A stretch of DNA of 6,262 nucleotides, taken from positions 1-6,262 of the forward strand of contig JBGALL010000089.1 of NCBI GenBank assembly GCA_044223895.1. The letters run 5' to 3'. The DNA comes from CAKZSU01 sp044223895 (lineage in GTDB: Bacteria > Patescibacteriota > Microgenomatia > UBA10105 > UBA927). Made by a program: the position numbers and the translations under genes. Of this stretch, positions 1-6,262 are shown in pieces. Each line of letters begins with the position of its first letter. Position 1 is the stretch's first letter. The notes under the pieces are model-generated. The model searched no databases, had not been told where the DNA came from, and worked only from the letters and a program-made list of their open reading frames with translations.

Positions 1-1047
1 TTTGAATTGATGATCGTCTGCACTCAACTCCAGGGAGATTTTGTTGAGAGAATAAGGGCACAGGGAGTAAAAGTAGTAGTAGTGGGTAAGCTTAAGTCTA
101 CATTTGATTTGGAAACTCATGCGAAAGTACGTGCAGTTATTGAAGATTTTCAGCCTCATATCATTCATGGTGCAGTTTTTGAAGGCGTGACAATGGCTGC
201 AGTTAACGGTTATATTAAAAGAGTCCCTGTTATTATCCTAGAGGAAACATCGGATCCTATAAATCGATCATGGAGAGGAAACTTACTAATGAAGATGCTA
301 TGTAAAGTGGCAGATAAGGTGGTCGGTGTTTCACCGGCTACGGTTGCCTATTTAAAAACTAGAATCAGACTTCCTGAAAGTAAAGTATTGTTAATTAACA
401 ATGGAGTGGAAATTCCAGAAAGTGTCAAAGCTAGTCAGACTTTGAGCTTGAAAGCTAGCTTGGGCATTGCGTCAGATGAAATAGTGATTGGCAGCGTTGT
501 TCGAATGATTAATGATAGTAATAAACGACTGTCTGATTTGATTCGTGCCTTCGCGTTGCTCGTTTCAAAAGGAGTTATGGCCAAGTTATTATTGGTGGGA
601 GACGGCAGAGAACGAATCAACTATGAAAAATTGACGGAAGAGTTGGAGATTAAAGATAAGGTGATTTTTGTAGGGTTTCACAGTAGCGCCAATAGATTCT
701 ATACTGTAATGGATATATTTTCTTTGGTATCTGCCAATGAATCTTTTGGACTGGTATTAGCAGAAGCAATGCTACATCGTTTGCCAGTTGTGGCAACCAG
801 AGTAGGCGGGATGAAATATATTGTTGAAGATAATCAGACTGGCTACCTGGTAGAAAAATATGATATTGAAGATATCTCCAAAAAATTAAAAATGCTTTGC
901 GATAGTTCTGAGCTGAGAGTGAAGATGGGTCAAAATGGATACGAGAGGGCGCTTCAAAATTATACCGAGGATAGGTATGTTAGAGAAGTAGAAAATCTTT
1001 ATTTAGACAGTATTAGTAAAAAAGCAGTTACGCTCAATAATGGTTAA
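1..1047 (+). CDS. GT4-family glycosyltransferase, 5' end cut off by window
   Basis: Predicted cytoplasmic retaining GT-B glycosyltransferase that would transfer a sugar from a nucleotide sugar to a lipid-linked polysaccharide intermediate. The frame is open to base 1 (TTT GAA before TTG at 7 and ATG at 10). The protein begins in what looks like the second strand of the N-terminal Rossmann domain, so I read it as 5'-truncated by roughly 30-40 residues rather than starting at 7 or 10. Counting from 7, the C-terminal donor domain opens with GSVVRM (162-167), followed by LLLVGDGRE near 194-202. The E-x7-E signature is E245 and E253 in ESFGLVLAE, then PVVATRVGG. These are hallmarks of GT4. Its last 8 bp overlap the start of the next gene (ATG at 1040), suggesting translational coupling. 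Sugar and linkage specificity cannot be read from the sequence. Family is confident; the exact role is not. Confidence 0.9.
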   Translation, partial: FELMIVCTQLQGDFVERIRAQGVKVVVVGKLKSTFDLETHAKVRAVIEDFQPHIIHGAVFEGVTMAAVNGYIKRVPVIILEETSDPINRSWRGNLLMKMLCKVADKVVGVSPATVAYLKTRIRLPESKVLLINNGVEIPESVKASQTLSLKASLGIASDEIVIGSVVRMINDSNKRLSDLIRAFALLVSKGVMAKLLLVGDGRERINYEKLTEELEIKDKVIFVGFHSSANRFYTVMDIFSLVSANESFGLVLAEAMLHRLPVVATRVGGMKYIVEDNQTGYLVEKYDIEDISKKLKMLCDSSELRVKMGQNGYERALQNYTEDRYVREVENLYLDSISKKAVTLNNG

Positions 1048-2115
1048 TCAGAGTTTAATGGGTGAAAAGATATATTTGCCGGGATTGAATGGATTTCTTG
1101 CCATAGCTTCATTAGCAGTGATTTTTTCTCACATTAGCCTTGGTATGGATAAATTTGGTTTTGCAAAAACTTCCTGGATTAGGTCGGCAAATTTTGAGTA
1201 ATATTTTTTACACTTAGCGGCTTTTTGATAACGTACCTTCTTCTTATAGAAAAAGGAGAGAAGCAAATGGTTAATATCAAAAAATTTTATGTTAGAAGAA
1301 TTCTTAGAATATGGCCTCTGTATTTTCTATATCTGTTAATAGTTGTATTTTATATTGGTGTCGAACAATCAGATAGTAAATTGCTTTATTATTTTTTCTT
1401 TATCCCTAATGTGTCATTTGTTATCGGGATGGCCATTCCTTTATTAGGCCACTATTGGTCATTAGGTGTGGAGGAACAGTTCTACATATTTTGGCCATGG
1501 ATAGTACAAAAATCGAGACAACTAAGTTTGTTTTTAATTGCTTTTATTATTCTATTTCTTCTTCTCAAGATCTCTATGAAGTTTTTTAAAGGAGCTGAGA
1601 CGATTAGTGCATTTCTTCACTACACGCGCTTTGGATGTATGGCGATAGGGGCTTTGGCTGCTCATCAACTTCTTTTTGGAAGGAAGAAATTGACCTTTAT
1701 TTATCATCCTGTAGTAGAATTTTTTTCGTGGCTGTGTTTAATGGTTGTTTTGGTTAATCGATTTCATGTTTTTTCAATTATTGATCACGAAATTATAAGC
1801 ATAATCTCTGCTATACTTATTTTGAATCAAGTAGCTAATCCAAGAGTCCTTTTCTCGCTTGATAGAAAGATTTTTAACTACTTAGGAAGAATTTCATTTG
1901 GCTTATATGTTTACAACCCTTTGGTGATTGTGATTAGTTCAATGTTGGTTCATGCATCGTTAAACAGAGAATCATGGATTTCATACGCTGTCGTTTATGC
2001 AGCCATAACATGTTTTGTGATAATTGTGGCGCACCTGTCGTTTTACTATTTCGAACAGCCTTTTTTGAAGTGGAAAGACCGCTTTTCGGTTATCAAAAGC
2101 AGTAATCAGCATTAG
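1040..2115 (+). pseudogene. Acyltransferase-3 (OafA/YrhL-like) membrane O-acyltransferase, frameshifted
   Basis: Integral-membrane acyltransferase-3 protein, a family that O-acylates (often O-acetylates) surface sugars. ATG 1040 overlaps the previous gene and reads 53 codons (MVNQ..., KIYLPGLNGFLAIASLAV) to a TAA at 1199-1201. The family then continues in another frame with IFFTLSGFLITYLLL (from about 1201) to TAG at 2113-2115. A base is missing near 1193-1199: TTT-GGA-GTA would restore G-V before I-F-F, and one more residue of the usual G-V-x-I-F-F may be absent. Joined length is about 358 residues, normal for the family. Later marks are RRILRIWPLYFLY, HYWSLGVEEQFY (about 138-149), many membrane segments and a GLYVYNP segment (about 289-294). 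The family R-x10-H motif reads L20-x10-H31, and the usual His of the Y-x-x-x-H-P segment is N293. So both the frame and two conserved positions are altered. It is a decaying gene or a poor-quality sequence; the downstream piece alone (from about 1225) would lack the N-terminal motif. Confidence 0.82.
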
Positions 2116-2139
2116 GGTAGGGAATAATTTTTGAAATAG

Positions 2140-3359
2140 ATGTTGAACAGTCAGCGAAAAAAAATACTATTCATTGCATGGGACGGACCATTTGTGAATT
2201 ATCTAGAAGGGTTGTTTATCCCTATATTTCGTGGCTTGCAGGATGAAGTTGAAATTCATCTTATCCAGTTTTCCTGGAATGATAGACAGCGTGCGGAGCG
2301 ATTAAGTTCAATTTGTAATAAATATAACATTAAGTACACTCATTGTGCGGTGTGGACACGCCCTATTTGCGTCCGTTCTTAAATATCTATCTCTGTGGAA
2401 GGAGAATATTTATTAATTCTTATATAAGAATTAATAAAATTGATATCGTTATTCCTAGAAGTACGATGCCAGCGAAGATGATGCTTATGAGTCGTGTATT
2501 GGGAAAATCTTTTAAACTCGTTTTTGATGCTGATGGATTACCAATTGAAGAGCGAGTGGAATTTGCTGAATTAAGGATAAACAGCTTGAGGTATCGGTTG
2601 CTTAAGAGAACGGAACGACAGATATTTGAGTATTCGGATCGAATAATCACACGTTCAATTAGGGCAATAGATTATCTAAGTCGTCAGCATAAGATTGATA
2701 AGTCTAAATTTGAAGTTGTGTCCAACGGTCGTGATGAGAATATCTTTAAACCGTTGGAAGATCATGAAGCGAGGTTGCTAAGAGCGGAACTTGGTATTCC
2801 TGACGATGCTCTTGTTTTATGCTATAGTGGATCGCTTGGACCACAATATGGAGTAGAACAGATGATGTTTATTTATCAGAAAGTAAAACAAAAGATAAGA
2901 GACGTCTACTTTCTGATTTTGGGTAATAATTCACAATATCTAAGTAAATTTAATATCGCCACAGATCATAACATTGTGGTTAAGACCGTTCCACAATTAG
3001 ACGTGCCCAGATATTTATCCATAGCCGATGTGGCTTTTGCAATTCGAAAATCTTCACCAGCTATGATGGGAGTTGCTCCAATAAAATTGGGTGAATACCT
3101 CTTGGTTGGCTTACCTGTTATAGCTTCAAAAGGAATAGGTGATTCTGAGCTTATTTTGAAAGGACAAACCTGTGTTCATCTGATGGAAAACTATTCAGAT
3201 GACAATTTAAGTGCTTCAGTAGATTGGATTTTGAATATTGTGGATTCCAAAGATTTACAATTGTTAAAAGAAAGATGCCGTGAACTTGGATTGAGCCAAT
3301 ATGGATTGAAAAAATCAGTTGAAGAATATCGAAACGTTCTTAAATCCCGATCCAAATAG
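2140..3359 (+). pseudogene. GT4-like glycosyltransferase, frameshifted
   Basis: Predicted GT-B glycosyltransferase. The first part starts at ATG 2140 (an in-frame TAG lies directly upstream) and reads KKILFIAWDGPF... to WTRP, then meets TAA at 2380-2382. The rest continues in the -1 frame from YLRPFLNIYLCGRR (about 2364) to TAG at 3357-3359. One base is missing near CGCCC at 2359-2363; an extra C or T gives R-P-Y-L-R-P and a 406-residue protein, a usual GT4 size. In the joined protein I see the linker FDADGLPIEER (about 129-139), the start of the donor domain SGSLGPQYG (about 230-238), and PIKLGEYLLVGLPVIASKG with K316 and E319, the expected donor-binding region of GT4-type enzymes. The gap from the previous gene is 24 bp. 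A 30-bp perfect palindrome lies in the coding sequence about 45 bp past the frameshift. TTG at 2343 could start the second piece, but it would lack the N-terminal domain. Acceptor and sugar are unknown. Confidence 0.82.
2409..2438. repeat. 30-bp perfect palindrome inside glycosyltransferase gene
   Basis: Bases 2409-2438 form a perfect inverted repeat without a spacer. The left arm is TTTATTAATTCTTAT (2409-2423) and the right arm (2424-2438) is its exact reverse complement. The only G/C pair is C2419-G2428; all other pairs are A-T. Pairing breaks at 2408/2439. It lies in frame in the glycosyltransferase, coding for roughly F-I-N-S-Y-I-R-I-N-K. In DNA it could extrude as a cruciform; in mRNA it would be a weak AU hairpin with a small loop. 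It has no adjacent T-run and sits mid-gene, so it is not a normal terminator. Its function is unknown. Confidence 0.95.
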
Positions 3360-3402
3360 CTAGACTCAATCAGTCCTTCTCCCAGGATGTTATATTAATA
3401 TT

Positions 3403-4464
3403 ATGAGAGTACTATTCTTTACCAAATACACACGTAAGGGCGCCAGTAGTCGATTAAGAACATATCAATATATTGACTTCCTTGAAGCAAATGGAATTCA
3501 ATGTTATCTATCTCCATTTTTTGATGATGAATATTTGTCAGAAGTTTACTCATCCAAGACACATAATAAAGTCAAAGCATTGGAGAGTTTTGTAAAGAGA
3601 CTAGTTAAATTATTTTCTGTACGAAAGTATGATCTGGTAGTAATTGAGAAGGAGCTTTTCCCCTATTTTCCGGCATTGCCAGAAAGAATATTACGATGGA
3701 CTGGCACTAAATATATAGTGGACTATGATGATGCGATTTGGCATAATTATGACGTTAGCCAAAATCCCATTATTCGTTTCTTTCTAAGAAATAAAATTAC
3801 CTGGGTTATGAGATCCTCTTATCAGGTCATAGCTGGTAATAAGTATATAAAGGAGAAAGCAATTAAGAGCGGAGCCAAGAAAATTCAAATTATTCCTACG
3901 GTAGTTGATCTGGAGAAATATAAGGTCAGGCAATACAATTTGGAAAAGGAGGAGTTTGTAATTGGCTGGATAGGCTCCCCAATTACAGCCAAGTACCTGC
4001 CTTTTCTGAAGCCATTGATTGAAAATTTAAGCAATGAATTCAGAATTCGTTTAAAACTGATTGGAGCAACCCATTCTATCGGACTGAGTGAGATTGAAGA
4101 AATGATTCCATGGGAAGAAGCTCGGGAAGTGGAATTTATTCGGAGCTTTGATGTTGGAATAATGCCTTTGGAGGATAATATTTGGGAACGTGGAAAATGC
4201 GGGTACAAACTTATTCAATACATGGGATGTGGAGTGCCTGTGATTGGAACTCCCATAGGAGTAAACAAAGAATTGATAAGACCCAAGTGGAATGGCTTTC
4301 AGGCTTCAACACCGGATGAATGGGAGCAGGCTTTGAGATATTTGATATTAAATCGAGCAGAGGGAGTTGCGATGGGTATAAATGGTAGAAAGCTAGTTGA
4401 AGAGAATTATTCTCTTCAGGTTTACCGATCAAACTGGTTGGATAATTTGCTGCAAAAGAGTTGA
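3403..4464 (+). CDS. Glycosyltransferase, GT4-like, intact
   Basis: Complete 353-residue predicted cytoplasmic glycosyltransferase that would add a sugar to the lipid-linked repeat unit. It starts MRVLFFTKYTRKGASSRLRTYQY, a typical GT-B N-terminus with a glycine/serine-rich loop after the first strand. VDYDDAIWHNY (106-116) lies in the inter-domain part of the N-terminal half. GWIGSP (188-193) opens the donor domain, and ERGKCGYKLIQYMGCGVPVIGTP (262-284) is the conserved donor-binding block with K265, K269 and Q272. ATG 3403 is chosen because the protein aligns from its first beta strand. A weak AGGA (3384-3387) is 15 nt upstream, too far for a strong ribosome site. The 43-bp spacer before it is the longest in the window and holds no promoter I recognise. 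The stop TGA (4462-4464) is 1 bp before the next ATG. No frame disruption is seen, unlike its two neighbours. Sugar specificity is unknown. Confidence 0.92.
   Translation: MRVLFFTKYTRKGASSRLRTYQYIDFLEANGIQCYLSPFFDDEYLSEVYSSKTHNKVKALESFVKRLVKLFSVRKYDLVVIEKELFPYFPALPERILRWTGTKYIVDYDDAIWHNYDVSQNPIIRFFLRNKITWVMRSSYQVIAGNKYIKEKAIKSGAKKIQIIPTVVDLEKYKVRQYNLEKEEFVIGWIGSPITAKYLPFLKPLIENLSNEFRIRLKLIGATHSIGLSEIEEMIPWEEAREVEFIRSFDVGIMPLEDNIWERGKCGYKLIQYMGCGVPVIGTPIGVNKELIRPKWNGFQASTPDEWEQALRYLILNRAEGVAMGINGRKLVEENYSLQVYRSNWLDNLLQKS
4398..4418. repeat. Inverted repeat, 10-bp arms with 1-nt centre
   Basis: TGAAGAGAAT (4398-4407) and its exact reverse complement (4409-4418) flank a single T at 4408. The repeat is in frame near the 3' end of the intact glycosyltransferase, coding for E-E-N-Y-S-L-Q, a segment that looks ordinary for the family's C-terminal end. 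No T-run follows, so it is not a standard terminator. As RNA it could form a stem of about 9 pairs just upstream of the junction with the next gene. It could affect coupling or be chance. Confidence 0.5.
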
Positions 4465-4465
4465 T

Positions 4466-5460
4466 ATGCAAAATCGTTTTTTTTACTCCCTTCAGATATA
4501 TAGAGGCGTTGCGGCAGTAATGATTGTATTTCATCATTTGTGGAGTAATTTGAATTACTACTATAAACTGGACTTTACTCTTATAGATTCAGTGGCTGTT
4601 TATTGCAAATTTGGAGTTGATTTCTTTTTTGTTCTATCAGGATTTATAATATGTTATTCTAACTATGAGTTTGCAGGTGAAACCTCGAAAATAATCCCAT
4701 ACTGGAAAAATAGAGTCTACCGGATTTATATTCCTTATTTGCCCATAGGTATCTTCATGTTAGTAATGTATCAATTATTACCTGGCTTATCAGGAAATGA
4801 AAGAGATATTAATATTTTAAAATCTATTTTCCTTGTTCCTGTTGAAGGTAAAACAGCTTTATCAGTTGCTTAACACTGTATACGAGATTGTTTTTTTACT
4901 CGGTATTTATACTTTGGTTTATTTCTAGACGATTATTTATACTGTTTACTGTACTCTGGATATTGCTAATTGTTTATTTAAATTCAATATATCCAGGTGT
5001 TCGCGGTTTTTGGAATTTTATAGGTTCGTATTATAATATTGAATTTGTTATGGGGCTGAGTACAGCACTCATATTTAAAAATGTGACTTATAGCAAGAAG
5101 GTGTTAGCAGTAATGTTAATTGTGTTTGTTGCAATGTTCTTGATATTAAACCCGACTGATCCTTTTTTTGCTCATATATTGGCAGGTGTTCTGTGTGCTA
5201 TCATAATATTATTATCGGTTGAGTCTTTTTTAGACCACTTATTGGACTCAAATATTTTCATGATTATAGGTAATGCCTCTTATTCTATATATCTTATTCA
5301 TAACCCGATGCTATCTGCGTTATTTAAAGTTTCTTCTAAATTTGAGATACATTACATTCTCTTTTGTGTTCTGGCTTTCAGTGTATGTGTTATTGTAGGT
5401 GTGTTTTATTCAAGGATTTTTGAAGGAGTGTTGTTAAAAAAAGTAAAGAATTATTTTTGA
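4466..5460 (+). pseudogene. Acyltransferase-3 membrane O-acyltransferase (second copy type), frameshifted
   Basis: A second acyltransferase-3 protein, of a different subtype from the first (short N-terminus, LQIYRGVAAVMIVFHH, GVDFFFVLSGF). ATG 4466 is 1 bp after the previous stop and reads 135 codons to TAA at 4871-4873. The family continues in another frame from about 4891 (FFYSVFILWFISRR) to TGA at 5458-5460. One net base is missing; the joined protein is about 331 residues, normal for this subtype. The R-x10-H motif is intact (R13, H24), as is the YSIYLIHNP motif with H279 near the C-terminus. Between 4868 and 4890 the expected family segment A-W-T-L-x-Y-E-M-F-F-Y is scrambled. T-L is in one frame (4873-4878), Y-E in a third frame (TAC GAG, 4881-4886), and ATTG would read ATG (M) if one T were removed. 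The W codon is lost at the TAA. Several indels in about 20 bp therefore hit one motif. The rest is well preserved with about ten membrane segments. It would O-acylate a polysaccharide sugar if functional. Confidence 0.82.
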
Positions 5461-5476
5461 AACTTTATCATGATAA

Positions 5477-6262
5477 ATGGTAATCTTTGATTTTGTTATA
5501 ATTCCACTGGTGATTTTTCTAGGTCATTTGATCATTGATCAGACGATTAAGCGCTTTGCTCTTTTTAGTTACAAACAAATCCTCACACAATTATTCTATT
5601 ATCATATTCTGTTTTCTATTCTCTTTAGCTGGTACGTACTGACTTATGGAGGGGACGCAATTGGCTATTGGAAGCTTACTCGCCTTTATCAATTCATGCC
5701 TTCTGGATCAATATGGGAATTGCATCAAAGTGGAACACCCTTCGTTCATCTGGTTGTTTATCCCTTTGCTAAAGTATTACAACTTTCCTATTGGGGTGGC
5801 AGTGTTGTTTTTTCCCTATTTGGATTCTGTGGATTTGTGTTTTTGTTTCTTACTATTCTCAGGACAATTAAAACAAGAGTGGAAATATTTGGCATATCAA
5901 TTTTTCCCCTTATTTTATTTCTACCCAATATGCATTTCTGGTCGGGAGGAATCGGTAAAGATTCAATTATTTTCTTTGCTCTTGCGATGTTTATTTTTTC
6001 GTTAACCAAACCTGCGAAAAATATTCCGGGTCTTGTTATAGGAATTTATCTTGCCTATATGATTAGGCCCCACATCGCATTATTAATGGTGATCGGAATG
6101 ATTTTCGCACTTGCTACGAGTACATCGGGATTATCTGTTTTTTGGAGACTCGTGTTATTGGTGTTTTCGGTTTACGTGTTCGTGTTGATATCTCCCAGCG
6201 TTTTTCAATTTATTGGTATTGAGGAGAATGTCGACAGCCTGGATGAATTATCACAAATAAGG
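5477..6262 (+). CDS. Multi-pass membrane protein, candidate polysaccharide polymerase, 3' end cut off by window
   Basis: ATG 5477 opens a frame of 262 codons with no stop before the right edge, so the gene is truncated there. It begins MVIFDFVIIPLVIFLGHLI, starts 16 bp after the previous gene, and is the only long open frame on this strand that is hydrophobic throughout. I count about eight or more membrane segments (for example 2-20, 38-56, 104-125, 136-152, 184-200, 202-215, 223-240). Recognisable polar patches are GGDAIGYWK (58-66), GTPFVH near 86, PNMHFWSGGIGKD (150-162) and MIRPHIA (195-201). The H-F-W-x-x-G-x-G-K-D and R-P-H patches resemble membrane proteins found in Bacteroidota O-antigen/exopolysaccharide loci and loosely EpsG/Wzy-type polymerases. 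The location among glycosyltransferases and acyltransferases supports a polymerase or other late-step role, but this is inference from topology and context. No frameshift is visible. A flippase is less likely because the start does not look like a Wzx/MATE-type transporter. Confidence 0.8.
   Translation, partial: MVIFDFVIIPLVIFLGHLIIDQTIKRFALFSYKQILTQLFYYHILFSILFSWYVLTYGGDAIGYWKLTRLYQFMPSGSIWELHQSGTPFVHLVVYPFAKVLQLSYWGGSVVFSLFGFCGFVFLFLTILRTIKTRVEIFGISIFPLILFLPNMHFWSGGIGKDSIIFFALAMFIFSLTKPAKNIPGLVIGIYLAYMIRPHIALLMVIGMIFALATSTSGLSVFWRLVLLVFSVYVFVLISPSVFQFIGIEENVDSLDELSQIR

Noticed and set aside
1150..1157. TAAATTTG, like a Bacteroidota -7 promoter box (also near 2704 and 5334)
   Set aside because: All are inside coding sequence and lack a properly spaced TTTG -33 element.
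1187..1201. AAATTTT just before the TAA of acyltransferase 1, resembling a -1 frameshifting heptamer
   Set aside because: Its codons are in the right phase (A AAT TTT), but a -1 slip there would read TGA at 1195-1197 at once, so it cannot join the two halves. The other two breaks have no slippery heptamer.
1225..2115. The downstream half of acyltransferase 1 as a separate gene starting at TTG 1225
   Set aside because: The family sequence continues upstream of that codon (T-L-S-G-F from about 1210), and the matching N-terminal half sits immediately before it in another frame.
3885..4537. Antisense open frames on the minus strand (3885-4208 and 4211-4537), with similar ones at 435-620, 2420-2650 and 5788-6009
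   Set aside because: Each lies opposite a well-supported gene, has no recognisable domain and is explained by AT-rich codon use on the coding strand.
1040..5460. Phase-variable switching as a cause of the three frameshifts
   Set aside because: Phase-variable genes usually have long homopolymers or short tandem repeats at the break. Here the runs are only a few bases long, and the third site is a scatter of indels.
5464..5477. 14-bp perfect palindrome TTTATCATGATAAA ending on the first base of the last gene's start codon
   Set aside because: A 7-bp arm is expected about once by chance in an AT-rich window this size. It could be an operator, but nothing else supports that.
5528..5541. Tandem TTGATCA repeated twice
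   Set aside because: It is only two 7-bp copies, within coding sequence for L-I-I-D-Q, with no wider repeat structure.
5646..6005. A 119-codon frame inside the last gene
   Set aside because: It overlaps the longer membrane-protein frame starting at 5477, which has coherent membrane segments and polar motifs; the inner frame is a shadow.

Overview
The window is an AT-rich stretch (well under half G+C by eye) of a bacterial surface-polysaccharide locus (O-antigen, capsule or exopolysaccharide). All six genes lie on the + strand. Gaps are 43 bp or less, one pair overlaps by 8 bp and one pair is separated by 1 bp, so this is the interior of one operon. Protein style (GT-B glycosyltransferases, acyltransferase-3 proteins and a membrane protein with a P-N-M-H-F-W motif), AT-richness and weak or absent Shine-Dalgarno sequences suggest a member of the Bacteroidota (Cytophagia/Flavobacteriia type). 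That assignment is an inference, not proven by any marker gene.

Layout, left to right. A GT4-type glycosyltransferase runs in from the left edge (1-1047). It is followed by an acyltransferase-3 membrane protein broken by a frameshift near 1193-1199 (1040-2115). Next is a second GT4-like glycosyltransferase, broken by a frameshift near 2359-2366 (2140-3359), with a 30-bp perfect palindrome inside its coding sequence. A third, intact glycosyltransferase follows (3403-4464), then a second acyltransferase-3 protein with a cluster of indels near 4868-4890 (4466-5460). Last is a multi-pass membrane protein, open to the right edge (5477-6262), a candidate Wzy/EpsG-like polymerase.

Together these would build and decorate a repeat unit. 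Three cytoplasmic glycosyltransferases would add sugars to a lipid-linked intermediate, two integral-membrane acyltransferases would add O-acyl (typically acetyl) groups, and the last protein may polymerise the units. No initiating transferase, flippase, chain-length regulator or sugar-nucleotide enzyme is in view.

The oddest features are that three of six genes carry net one-base losses although both halves of each remain recognisable, and that the first acyltransferase also lacks two family-conserved residues. Either the assembly has indel errors or the locus is decaying. I see no RNA gene, mobile element, CRISPR array, promoter or terminator I can support, and no obviously new type of system.
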